Assembly (NCBI GenBank): GCA_000437895.1
Contig: FR902130.1
Coordinates: forward strand, 1 to 25,797
Reading direction: 5' to 3'
Length of the DNA stretch: 25,797 nt
Source of the DNA: Clostridium sp. CAG:914
GTDB lineage: Bacteria > Bacillota_I > Bacilli_A > RF39 > UBA660
Below are positions 1-7,208 of this stretch, piece after piece (the stretch's first letter is position 1; each line of letters opens with the position of its first letter). Position numbers and translations under genes: made by a program. The notes under the pieces were generated by a model. The model worked only from the letters and a program-made list of their open reading frames with translations. It did no database searches and had not been told where the DNA came from.

Positions 1-221
1 GTTTTTCCGACGGTGTTATTTTCATCAAGTTCGCCACTATTTAATATATTATTAATATGCTCTGTTATTGTACTTCTTCCTACACCAAATAATTCTGCAA
101 TTAAATTTTGGGTAAGCCATATATCATTATTTATTAACATTACACTAACCTTAACATCATTGTTTGAATCTCTATATATTAAAAAATCATGATTAGTTAT
201 TTGTAAACTTTTGTTATCCAT
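1..221 (-). CDS. RhuM-family protein, N-terminal part (runs off window)
   Basis: The reading frame opens at an ATG at 221 behind a good ribosome binding site (AAAGGAG) and is still open at base 1, so only about 73 residues are visible. The visible part contains IWLTQNLIAELFGVGRST followed by HINNILNSGELDENNTV. This is the helix-turn-helix-like start typical of RhuM proteins (Virulence_RhuM family) and matches the three complete RhuM genes in this window. RhuM proteins are widespread in genomic islands and their biochemical role is not settled; the N-terminus looks DNA-binding. The start codon sits 24 bases after the end of a broken serine recombinase, with no room for the repeat element found in front of the other rhuM genes. 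Family assignment is firm; the C-terminus cannot be judged. Confidence 0.8.
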   Translation of the reverse strand, partial: MDNKSLQITNHDFLIYRDSNNDVKVSVMLINNDIWLTQNLIAELFGVGRSTITEHINNILNSGELDENNTVGK

Positions 222-244
222 ATACTATTCTCCTTTCTATTATT

Positions 245-1487
245 CTATTTAAAATCAATTTTAACATTTTTATCTTTATCAATATAAATATATTTTACTT
301 TATTTTCTAATTCTAATCTAGTAATATCAGTTAAATTTAATTTTTCCTTTATAATTGTTCTATATTAAATTTCTTTATTATTTCATCTTTTACCATTTGT
401 TCTATTTTCTTTTTGTTTATAGAATATCTTAAACAGTTTTTATCTTTAATATAAAAACTACAATAGTAATATACTTGATTTTTACTTTTTCTAATTATTA
501 GATGATTACCACATGTAAACATTTTAAATAACCTGAAAATAAATCAATCTCATTATCTTTATTTGCTTTTACTTTTCTATCTAATAATTTTTGAACTTCA
601 TCGAATTTATCTTTGCTTATTATTGGTTCATGATGATTTTCGGTTATTATCCATTCATCTTTATTTACATCAATTAATTTATTTGCTCTATAATTCGGTT
701 TTGTTTTAATATTTTGAATTAATGTTCCTGTATATGTTTCATTTCTTAATATTCTATTTACTATTTCAGCATTCCATTTCTTAGAACGTATTAATTCTTC
801 ATTATTGTTTTTTTCTTTAATTAATTTATATAAACTTGGTGTAAGAACGTTTTTACTATTTAAATGTTCTGCTATTTCTTTTCTACTCTTACCTAAAAGT
901 ATCATATTAAATATTTTCTTTACAATATAAGAAGCTTCTTTGTCTATAATAAATTTATTTTTATCTTTAGGATTTTTCAAATAACCATAAGGTGCTGTTA
1001 CTCCAATAAACTCTCCATTTAATTGTTTTATTTTTAAAGTTGACCTAACTTTTTCTGAAATATCTCTAGCGTATTGATCATTCATTAAGTTTTTTAAAGG
1101 AACTGCTATACTACTTACAGATTTAGGATTCTTTAAACTATCTATATCATCAATGATTGAAATAAATCTAACGTTATACCCTGGTAAAATGTTTTCTAAA
1201 TAATTATCTGATTCTATATGATTTCTTCCAAACCTTGATAAATCTTTTACAATTATTGTATTTACTTTTCCTTCTACTATATCTTTAAACATTCTTTTAT
1301 ATTCAGGTCTATCAAACGTTGTTCCTGAATATCCATCATCTATATAAAAATCAATAAGTTCTAGATCTTCATTCTTTTCAACAAATGAAGTAATTATTAA
1401 TTTCTGATTAGTAACGCTATTTGATTCATCTTTTATTTTATCTTCTTTAGATAATCTAATATATCCTGCAGTTTTAAATTTTTGCAT
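245..1487 (-). pseudogene. Large serine recombinase, frameshifted in the zinc ribbon
   Basis: The intact frame from 1487 to 498 encodes 329 residues. It has a resolvase catalytic domain with GYIRLSKED (catalytic Ser13) and KDLSRFGRN, then a recombinase domain (NRILRNETYTGTLIQN, WIITENHHEPIISKDKFDEV). At LFSGYLKC the frame breaks: the next frame continues F-T-C-G-N-H-L-I-I-R and then YYYC, which is the expected zinc ribbon. A one-base deletion near 516-522 between the first two ribbon cysteines explains this. A second frame change near 360 leads to an ending IDKDKNVKIDFK and a stop at 245. Family members usually run to about 450-550 residues with ribbon and coiled coil intact, so the product as written lacks the DNA-binding tail and is probably inactive for integration. 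The start has a clear ribosome binding site (AGAGGTG). A base-calling error in the homopolymer could mimic the first frameshift. Confidence 0.85.
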
Positions 1488-1509
1488 TACTAATCACCTC
1501 TTTCATCGT

Positions 1510-2472
1510 TATTTTATTTCCTCAAGTTGCTTATTTTCTTTATTTTCTAATTGTTTCTTTTCTCTTTCTAGTTCTTTCAAACTCTTTTTAGGTGTTGGCA
1601 TTTCTTCTGGCTTTTGTACATAATGACACATTTTTATTTCTGTTATTATTTAGTAAAGTTCTATATTCTGCTCCTGTATTTAAAACGAATCTAATTACAT
1701 TAGGTTTTACTTCTCCATTTTCTGAAACTTCACCGACAATAATTTTTTCAACAATGGTATCAAAGATTTCTCGATTAAATTCAGTTAAAGTTGTAGGTTC
1801 GTTTATTATTTTTTCTATTTCCTTTAATTTATCATAAACATCTTTACTTTCATTGTTAGATTTTTCTATATCTTGTAATTTACAATTTATACTATCTAAA
1901 TTTTCTTTCAATTCTTTTTCTTTTAAAACATAAGCAGTTTCGCCGTTATATAATCCTTTATATCCTGCATTATGAAATTCAGCCATATTTTTAACACCTG
2001 CAGCTGAAGCAACTTTTTGAAGTGTGTAATTACCTTGTTTTGTTAATTTTCTTTGATAAAATCGTTTTTCATCATCTGATAAAGAATCATATTCCTGTTC
2101 AGTTATTTCTTGTTTTCTAGTTTGAATAGCAAAATAATTTTGTCCTAAGGCAACAACTTCTTTATTTGGATCAGCATTTTGCACTATCAAATAGCATATG
2201 TATCTTGATAGTTTATAATCTTTAATAAATTCTTCTTTTCCTTTTCCAGTTTTTATTGGCTTGTTGACCTCAACAATCCAATTTTCTTCATTTGAAACAC
2301 TATTATTGGCTGATAAAACCGCTTTATCTATTACTTTTTGAAAATTTCTCCAATCCTTGTATTCCAATACTTTTTGTAATTCACGTGCATACCAATATTC
2401 ATTTCCATAATCATCAATATGTTTTATATTTTCAAAAGTATTGTTAGAATATTTATTTTCAATTATCTTCAT
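1510..2472 (-). pseudogene. dinD: DinD-like gene whose middle is replaced by a recombinase tail
   Basis: I place the start at the ATG at 2472 because GGAGGT lies just upstream of it; an ATG at 2484 is in frame but poorly placed. Residues to about 185 are DinD-like: GNEYWYARELQKVL, DYKLSRYICYLIVQNADP, ALGQNYFAIQTRKQE, FHNAGYKGLYNGETA. From about 1930 the frame runs into a coiled coil and then NREIFDTIVEKIIVGEV and IRFVLNTGAEYR, the usual C-terminus of a large serine recombinase, and stops at 1588. Immediately downstream, in another frame (about 1612-1510), is KPEEMPTPKKSLKELE followed by a stop, which is the normal DinD C-terminus. So both ends of DinD survive around a foreign segment of about 310 bases, and the normal DinD middle is missing. 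DinD is a LexA-regulated protein of poorly known function in E. coli. The chimera may still be translated (about 294 residues). Confidence 0.8.
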
Positions 2473-2510
2473 TGCTACCTCCATTTCTATTAATTGTATA
2501 ATTTTCTAGA

Positions 2511-2659
2511 GTAAAGTTTTTCATGTTCTTCCATTACCCTATATTTTTAATAATTTTCATAAAAAACTATCATAAATATGTAAAAAGAATTTAAGATTTT
2601 TTCCTTCATTTATAAGGATTTAAAGTAAGTTTTTCTTATGTCTCCATTACCCAGTTAAT
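2511..2659 (-). repeat. Paired-repeat element A (upstream of the dinD chimera)
   Basis: Two imperfect direct repeats lie at 2511-2544 and 2625-2659. On the coding strand they share GGGTAATGGA, then CAT, then GAAAAACTT. They flank a TTTACA box (complement of 2579-2584). The span from TTTACA to GGTAAT of the promoter-proximal repeat is 52 bases, identical to elements B and C. A short CCTT/AAGG hairpin lies between. The proximal repeat ends about 40 bases before the dinD start. Confidence 0.7.
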
Positions 2660-2693
2660 AACGACTTTTGATAAACTTTTTTTCATTACTCAT
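2655..2693 (-). pseudogene. Frameshifted mini-ORF of element A
   Basis: The ATG at 2693 starts MSNEKKF, very like the mini-ORF of element B (MSNEEKSF), but the frame stops after 12 residues. The neighbouring frame across the same bases reads VINWVMET and then a stop, matching the INWVIPT core of the other copies. A one-base indel therefore separates the start from the conserved core. It follows the stop of the acetyltransferase gene by 13 bases. Confidence 0.5.
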
Positions 2694-2706
2694 TTTTGCT
2701 TACTTC

Positions 2707-3504
2707 CTATCTTTTATACTTTTTATTTTTAACTTCTACCAATCTAATTTTATCTTTTTCTTCAAAATATTCATACTCATAAATATTATATTCATAATAA
2801 ACATACACATTGTGTAATCCATTTTTATACCATACAGAATAATTAAAATTACTATTTTTAAATATTTGTTTTAATTGTAATTCTATTTCTATATTCCTTT
2901 TATCATATATATCTTCTTTTTCTAATACTTCGTATTCACCTAATTTTGAATGATTTGTTAAAGTTTTTAAAATACTCCATCCAATCTTTTCTTCCTTATT
3001 TAAAATATTAAATCCAAAATCTAGGTACAATTTTGCCGCTAACCAGGTAGTAGTTTGAGTATGCAAAACAATACCTTTGTGACCTAAATTTACTGCAATC
3101 TCTAATATTTTTGTAATCAATGGTCGAGATAATTTTCTACCTTGATAATCTCTTTTTATTGCTACCCAATCAACTGCGCCAGTGTATCCATATTCTTTTT
3201 CACTTAATAATGATATTGTAGCAGTACCAACTTTTTCATTTGTTATATCATCAACTATAAATATACATCTTTTGTCTAATTCGTTAATGAATGAGTCGTA
3301 AAAATCATGAAATATATTTATTCCTTCTTCAATAGCACAAAATTCTCCACTTTCAATATGAATATTTATCCAATCATTCATATCTCCATTTTTATAAAAT
3401 TCAAAATGAAAACCTTCTGGCAACGAATATTTTTGATAAATAGATGTATCTTCATAAAACATTAGTAATTCATAATATTTTATTGTATTATCATAAGATT
3501 TCAT
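2707..3504 (-). CDS. GNAT-like acetyltransferase coupled to RhuM
   Basis: The protein has 265 residues. Residues from about 85 to 165 look like a GNAT core: a beta strand VGTATISLL, then VDWVAIKRDYQGRKLSRPLITKILEIA, which fits the acetyl-CoA pyrophosphate loop and following helix, and a late AAKLYLDFGF typical of GNAT motif B. The pyrophosphate loop reads DYQGRKLS, close to the usual R/Q-x-x-G-x-G/A. The last 70 residues are rich in tyrosine (VYVYYEYNIYEYEYFEE) and match no domain I know. The ATG overlaps the stop of the upstream rhuM by four bases (ATGA), with only a weak ribosome binding site, so translation is probably coupled. The substrate is unknown. GNAT proteins paired with a DNA-binding partner can be toxins, but this RhuM pairing is not an established toxin-antitoxin type. 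Confidence 0.75.
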   Translation of the reverse strand: MKSYDNTIKYYELLMFYEDTSIYQKYSLPEGFHFEFYKNGDMNDWINIHIESGEFCAIEEGINIFHDFYDSFINELDKRCIFIVDDITNEKVGTATISLLSEKEYGYTGAVDWVAIKRDYQGRKLSRPLITKILEIAVNLGHKGIVLHTQTTTWLAAKLYLDFGFNILNKEEKIGWSILKTLTNHSKLGEYEVLEKEDIYDKRNIEIELQLKQIFKNSNFNYSVWYKNGLHNVYVYYEYNIYEYEYFEEKDKIRLVEVKNKKYKR

Positions 3505-4508
3505 TCTTTATCACTTTTATTTTCTTCTAAATATTTATTATAAAATTCATCCATTGAAGATATATATTTTTGATCTTGCATTACTCTATATTTCTCATAT
3601 TCGTTTTCTGCTTTTTCTACTGCTTGTTTATGAGATATATTGCCACTATTTTGTAACACTTCTTTTCTTCTAAATTTTAATAAATCATCTGTTGCATTTA
3701 TCCAATCTTTCATTGTCATAACATGTCTTTCTTTTGCTTCATCTTCTGCAAATACTAAAAATATATTTGTTAAATCATTTAGTTTTTCTAGTTCTTCTTT
3801 ATTTAAATAATTTTTAGCAATACCTACATCATATTTATATATTAAACCATCAGGAGAATTTTTCCAATTAGTAAGTCCCATATGTTCTTTTTCTGAATTA
3901 GCTCTACTATATATTAGTTCAGCTGCAGTATGTCCAGAAATTGCATAATGAAGTTTATTTTGAACTATTTTAAAAAAAGTATATGCCTCTTCTGACTTCG
4001 GATTATAATCAGTTGAAGTTGCTATAAATAAATCTGTAATTTTTTGATAAGACATTCTTTCACTAACTCTAATTGTTTTAATACGTTCTAGTAATTCATC
4101 AAAATATTTAGAGTCATATTTATTTCCTTTTATAAATCTTTCATCATTTAAAGCAAATCCCTTTATCATATATTCTTTTAATATTTTAGTAGCCCATATT
4201 CTAAACTCTGTTGCTTTTTTTGAATTTACTCTATAACCTACCGCTATTATTGCATCTAAACTATATACTTCTGTATTATAGTTTTTGCCATCATCAGCAG
4301 TTATTTCCATTTTGGAAACAACTGAATTTTTATCTAATTCATTTTCTTCAAATATGTTTTTTAAATGTTTAGATATTGCTGGAACGCCTACTTCAAATAC
4401 CTTAGACATTCCTTTTTGCGATAGCCATAATGTTTCATCTTTGTATATAGCATCTACTATAATATTGCCATCACTATTTTTATATATTATTAAATCATTT
4501 TCTGGCAT
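3501..4508 (-). CDS. RhuM-family protein, copy 1
   Basis: The protein has 335 residues, full length for the family. The N-terminus has ETLWLSQKGMSKVFEVGVPAISKHLKNIF, a helix-turn-helix-like segment, followed by the family signature YSLDAIIAVGYRVNSKKATEFRIWATKIL. The C-terminal half carries HYAISGHTAAELIYSRANSEKEHMGLTNWKNSPDG and RHVMTMKDWINATDDLL, ending in a charged helix. It starts at an ATG behind GAAAGGAGAAG. It follows repeat element B and overlaps the GNAT gene downstream by four bases, forming a two-gene module. The function of RhuM is not settled; the N-terminus suggests DNA binding. Confidence 0.9.
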   Translation of the reverse strand: MPENDLIIYKNSDGNIIVDAIYKDETLWLSQKGMSKVFEVGVPAISKHLKNIFEENELDKNSVVSKMEITADDGKNYNTEVYSLDAIIAVGYRVNSKKATEFRIWATKILKEYMIKGFALNDERFIKGNKYDSKYFDELLERIKTIRVSERMSYQKITDLFIATSTDYNPKSEEAYTFFKIVQNKLHYAISGHTAAELIYSRANSEKEHMGLTNWKNSPDGLIYKYDVGIAKNYLNKEELEKLNDLTNIFLVFAEDEAKERHVMTMKDWINATDDLLKFRRKEVLQNSGNISHKQAVEKAENEYEKYRVMQDQKYISSMDEFYNKYLEENKSDKE

Positions 4509-4530
4509 AATCTTCTCCTTTCTTTTTAAA

Positions 4531-4673
4531 AGTTAACTTAAGGTGGAATTACCTCAATATTAATTTATTTTTCCACGATTTTTCTAAATATAATGTAAAT
4601 AGTTTTTATATATAAACCTTTATAAATAAAGGTTTGCTTGGAAGTTAATTAAAGTCGGTATTACCCAGTTAAT
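4531..4673 (-). repeat. Paired-repeat element B (upstream of rhuM copy 1)
   Basis: Direct repeats lie at 4531-4558 and 4643-4673, shifted by 112 bases. On the coding strand both read GGTAAT, then CC or ACC, then ACCTT or ACTTT, then TTAACTT. Between them are a TTTACA box (complement of 4594-4599) and a nine-base perfect inverted repeat (4615-4623 with 4626-4634). The proximal repeat is 23 to 50 bases before the rhuM start, so a bound protein there could block initiation or the ribosome. Confidence 0.75.
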
Positions 4674-4709
4674 CGAAGTCTTAGAAAAACTTTTTTCTTC
4701 ATTACTCAT
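4620..4709 (-). CDS. Mini-ORF with SKTSINWVIPT motif (29 residues)
   Basis: The ATG at 4709 overlaps the stop of the upstream rhuM (ATGAGTAATGA), so it could be translated by coupling. The peptide starts MSNEEKSF and contains SKTSINWVIPT, and the frame ends inside the hairpin of element B. Element C has an intact relative and element A a frameshifted one, which share INWxIP(T). The distal repeat of the element lies inside this ORF. It could be a genuine small protein, a leader peptide, or just the by-product of a duplicated DNA element; I cannot tell these apart from sequence. Confidence 0.4.
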   Translation of the reverse strand: MSNEEKSFSKTSINWVIPTLINFQANLYL

Positions 4710-5742
4710 TTTCATCACCCTTTAAATAAATTTCTGATTCTTCCATCAATAAATCAAAATCCGACTTATATAATTTGTCTTGTTTTATTCTATATTTTTC
4801 AAATTCTGTTAATGCTTTATCACAAGCAATCTCATGTGATATTTTTCCAGCATCTTTTAATATATCTCTATCATCTGCAAGTAAAAATTTATCAATTCTA
4901 TTTGCCCAGTCTTCCATTGTCATTGGAATATGCCTTCTTGCTCTATTTTCTGCAATTTCTAAAAACGCACTAACTATACCTTCCAAATCTTGTAATTCAT
5001 CTTTAGATAAATAATTTTTAGCAATTATAACATCAGATTCCATTATTTTACCATTAGGAGAATTTTTCCAAGAAGTCAAGCCCATATGTTCTTTTTCTGA
5101 GTTTACTCTATCATAAATAATTTCTGCAGCAGTCTTTCTAGATACTGCATAATGCATTTTGTTTTGTACTTTTTTAAAAAATTCAATTGATATTGGAGAT
5201 TTAGGATCATAATCAATACTTGTAGCATATATATCTGTTACTTTTTGATAAAATCTCCTTTCTGATAACCTTATTTCTCTAATTTCTTCTAATAATTTTT
5301 CAAAATAATCTTTATCGATGAAAGAACCATTTTTCATTCTTTCTTTGTCTAATACATATCCTTGAATAGTAAAAGTTTTTAATACATTTGTTGCCCACCT
5401 TCTAAATTGAGTAGCTCTTAATGAATTTACTCTGTATCCAACAGAAATTATAGCATCTAAATTATAAAATTCAACATTTCTTTTAACATTTCTAGTTCCC
5501 TCTTTTTGAACTAATTCCATTTTGGAATAAGTTGAATTTTTATCTAATTCTTTCTCATTATATATATTTATAAGATGCTTTGCTATTGCAGGCTGTTCAA
5601 CATCAAATAATTCTGCCATAGCTTTTTGGGTCATCCATAAAGTCTCATTTTCATATCTAACTTGAATGCCTTTATCCTTTTCCTGAAGTTTAAATGTTAT
5701 AAATTCTTCAGTACTACTTCTTATTATTAAATCTTTTGCCAA
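4702..5742 (-). CDS. RhuM-family protein, copy 2 (TTG start)
   Basis: The protein has about 346 residues. An ATG at 5751 directly abuts the ribosome binding site AAAGGAG, leaving no spacer. The TTG at 5742 has a nine-base spacer and is the better start. Features are ETLWMTQKAMAELFDVEQPAIAKHL (helix-turn-helix-like), FYNLDAIISVGYRVNSLRATQFRRWATNVLK, YAVSRKTAAEIIYDRVNSEKEHMGL and RHIPMTMEDWANRIDKFLL, all standard for RhuM. It lies between repeat elements C (upstream) and B (downstream) and has no large cargo gene, only the mini-ORF overlapping its stop. It is clearly diverged from copy 1, so it is not a recent duplicate. Confidence 0.9.
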   Translation of the reverse strand: MAKDLIIRSSTEEFITFKLQEKDKGIQVRYENETLWMTQKAMAELFDVEQPAIAKHLINIYNEKELDKNSTYSKMELVQKEGTRNVKRNVEFYNLDAIISVGYRVNSLRATQFRRWATNVLKTFTIQGYVLDKERMKNGSFIDKDYFEKLLEEIREIRLSERRFYQKVTDIYATSIDYDPKSPISIEFFKKVQNKMHYAVSRKTAAEIIYDRVNSEKEHMGLTSWKNSPNGKIMESDVIIAKNYLSKDELQDLEGIVSAFLEIAENRARRHIPMTMEDWANRIDKFLLADDRDILKDAGKISHEIACDKALTEFEKYRIKQDKLYKSDFDLLMEESEIYLKGDENE

Positions 5743-5769
5743 TTTTATCATCTCCTTTGTCTGAAATAT

Positions 5770-5914
5770 TAGTTTTCCATAAGTCGTAATTACCCTTATT
5801 GGTTTGTATTTTTAATTATTTTTTATCGATAAAATGTAAAAAGAAATCCAATTTCAAAGCTTTATTTATAAACCTTTGAAAGAAGTTTTCCATAAGTCGG
5901 TATATACCAGTTGA
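5770..5914 (-). repeat. Paired-repeat element C (upstream of rhuM copy 2)
   Basis: Direct repeats lie at 5770-5800 and 5882-5914. They share an exact 16-base stretch, AGTTTTCCATAAGTCG on the plus strand, at 5771 and 5884 (shift 113), followed by TAATTACCC or GTATATACC. Between them are a TTTACA box (complement of 5835-5840) and an eight-base perfect inverted repeat, TTTCAAAG at 5852-5859 with CTTTGAAA at 5874-5881. The distal copy contains the palindrome GGTATATACC. The spacing of all parts matches elements A and B. Confidence 0.8.
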
Positions 5915-5954
5915 TATTTGTCTTATGAAACACCTCTTGATTATTATTTTCCAT
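5862..5954 (-). CDS. Mini-ORF with NINWYIPT motif (30 residues)
   Basis: It starts at an ATG at 5954 after AAGGGAGTG, a usable ribosome binding site, and begins MENNNQEVFHK. The core NINWYIPT aligns with SINWVIPT of the mini-ORF at 4620-4709, while the two ends are unrelated. It stops inside the hairpin of element C. It lies between the recombinase remnant and rhuM copy 2. Being a second intact copy with its own ribosome binding site, it is the best argument that the peptide is translated. No known family is recognised. Confidence 0.4.
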   Translation of the reverse strand: MENNNQEVFHKTNINWYIPTYGKLLSKVYK

Positions 5955-6011
5955 AAATTTCACTCCCTTGTTTTTAAATTAAAATTCTTATTAATTATAA
6001 CAGTTCTTTTT

Positions 6012-6440
6012 TCATTTATAATCAATGCTTATTGTTTTGTCATTATTTATATAAATAACATTTACTTTTTCGTATAAATAATTTCTTGCTATCTCATCTA
6101 CTTTTAATTTTTCTAGTATCGTTCTTTCAAGTTTTGTTTTTTCAATTGAATAGCTTGTATATTTTTTATTAAAGTAGTTATTACAATAATAATATGATTT
6201 ATTTTTTTCCAAATTTTAAACACATTTTACCTTTACAATCCTTACATTTTATAAAACCTGATAATGTATCCAAATTCCCCTTCTTATTTGTTCTAGTAAC
6301 ATAATTATCCAAAAATATCTTGTACTTTATCAAATATTTCTTTACTTATAATTGCTTCGTAATTATTTTCAGTTATAATCCAATTTTCTTTATCTATATT
6401 TATTTTCTTATTAACTTTATTATTCTTGTTTTTATTTTCT
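6012..6440 (-). pseudogene. Serine recombinase remnant, C-terminal half only
   Basis: Three frames must be joined. Near 6415-6310 the frame reads NKKINIDKENWIITENNYEA, then IISKEIFDKVQDIF. The next frame reads LDNYVTRTNKKGNLDTLSGF and then IKCKDCKGKMC, a zinc-ribbon start. The frame at 6212-6012 reads NKSYYYCNNYFNKK and ends INNDKTISIDYK. This is paralogous to the broken recombinase at 245-1487, which ends IDKDKNVKIDFK. The catalytic N-terminal domain is absent, so it cannot be active. The 66-codon piece has no independent meaning. The remnant lies upstream of rhuM copy 2, just as the other recombinase lies upstream of the rhuM at the window edge. Confidence 0.8.
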
Positions 6441-6453
6441 TTATTACTATAAA

Positions 6454-6789
6454 TTATTTATCTTCTAAATAATTTACTTTCTTACCAAGAGATTTTGCAT
6501 ATTCAATTTCTGACTTTGTACTCTCACCAATATATCCATCTACATTTATAACAAAAATCTCATCAGCCATATCTATTTTTCTTTTATGCATATCATCTAA
6601 CATTTCCTTTGTTTTAGTTAAAGTTCCTTCATCCATATTTTCCCAAACCTCAGAATCTCCAGAATGTCCAAACAATCCTACAGAAATCACAATATTTCCT
6701 TGTAATGTTAAATCTTTTTGAACCTTTAAAAATTCATCTTTAAATCTAGTAGAACCACACAACGTTATTACTTTATAGTTTTTAACCAT
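6454..6789 (-). CDS. Nucleoside 2-deoxyribosyltransferase-like protein
   Basis: The protein has 111 residues. It begins with VITLCGSTRFKDEF, a Rossmann-like first strand and turn seen in the nucleoside 2-deoxyribosyltransferase family and relatives. It ends with MADEIFVINVDGYIGESTKSEIEYAKSLGKKV, where GESTKSEIEYA is the usual position of the catalytic glutamate. Family enzymes cleave or transfer the N-glycosidic bond of (deoxy)nucleosides; the substrate here is unknown. The start has AAGGAGA at good distance and overlaps the end of a decayed rhuM, so it was the cargo of a RhuM module like that at 2707-4508. It appears intact although both neighbours are broken. Confidence 0.75.
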   Translation of the reverse strand: MVKNYKVITLCGSTRFKDEFLKVQKDLTLQGNIVISVGLFGHSGDSEVWENMDEGTLTKTKEMLDDMHKRKIDMADEIFVINVDGYIGESTKSEIEYAKSLGKKVNYLEDK

Positions 6790-6995
6790 TTTCTTTATCT
6801 CCTTTTCTTTCGCTTAGATATTTATTATAAAGCTCATCATAGAAGAAATATATTTTTGTTCTTTGATCACTCTATATTTTTCATATTTATTTTCTGATTT
6901 TCTACCGTTTTTTTACGTATATATTTTTAGAATTATCAAGTAGTTTTTCTATATTAATCCAATCTTTCATTGTCATAACATGTCTTTCTTTTTTC
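6780..6995 (-). pseudogene. rhuM remnant (C-terminal fragment)
   Basis: Translation of the minus strand gives KERHVMTMKDWIN, then after small deletions and a stop NKYEKYRVIKEQKYISSM, then in the next frame DELYNKYLSERKGDKENG and a stop. These match the C-terminus of rhuM copy 1 (RHVMTMKDWINATDDLL, NEYEKYRVMQDQKYISSMDE). The N-terminal two thirds are gone. Its stop overlaps the start of the deoxyribosyltransferase gene, preserving the RhuM-then-cargo layout. Between this remnant and the lemA-like terminator (about 7000-7174) I see no gene or RNA. Confidence 0.85.
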
Positions 6996-7174
6996 TATTT
7001 TATCATATAGAAAGAATAATTTTATAAATTAATTTTAACATAACTTCCTTAAACTATTTATTTGTTCTATTTTCTCTTTAACTTTCTTTCAGAACTATTT
7101 ATAATTTTTAATTGGTATTTAATATATAGGATATATAAAATTTAGACAAGTTTATTACTTAATCTTTTGTAAGA

Positions 7175-7208
7175 AAAAATAGTATTTTTGGATGATAATA
7201 CTATTTTT
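7175..7208 (-). terminator. Intrinsic terminator after the LemA-like gene
   Basis: A 12-base perfect inverted repeat, AAAAATAGTATT at 7175-7186 and AATACTATTTTT at 7197-7208, has a ten-base loop and a T-rich run on the minus strand. The stop codon of the LemA-like gene lies within the first arm. Confidence 0.75.

Noticed and set aside
2511..5914. Integron attC or CRISPR array as explanation of the repeats
   Set aside because: The repeats are direct rather than palindromic half-sites, there are only two per element at about 112 bp, and no tyrosine integrase or cas gene is present.
7000..7174. TTTCTAT/ATAGAAA inverted repeat and AT-rich gap
   Set aside because: The stem is short and has no clear T-run or neighbouring gene to serve; likely chance in AT-rich DNA.
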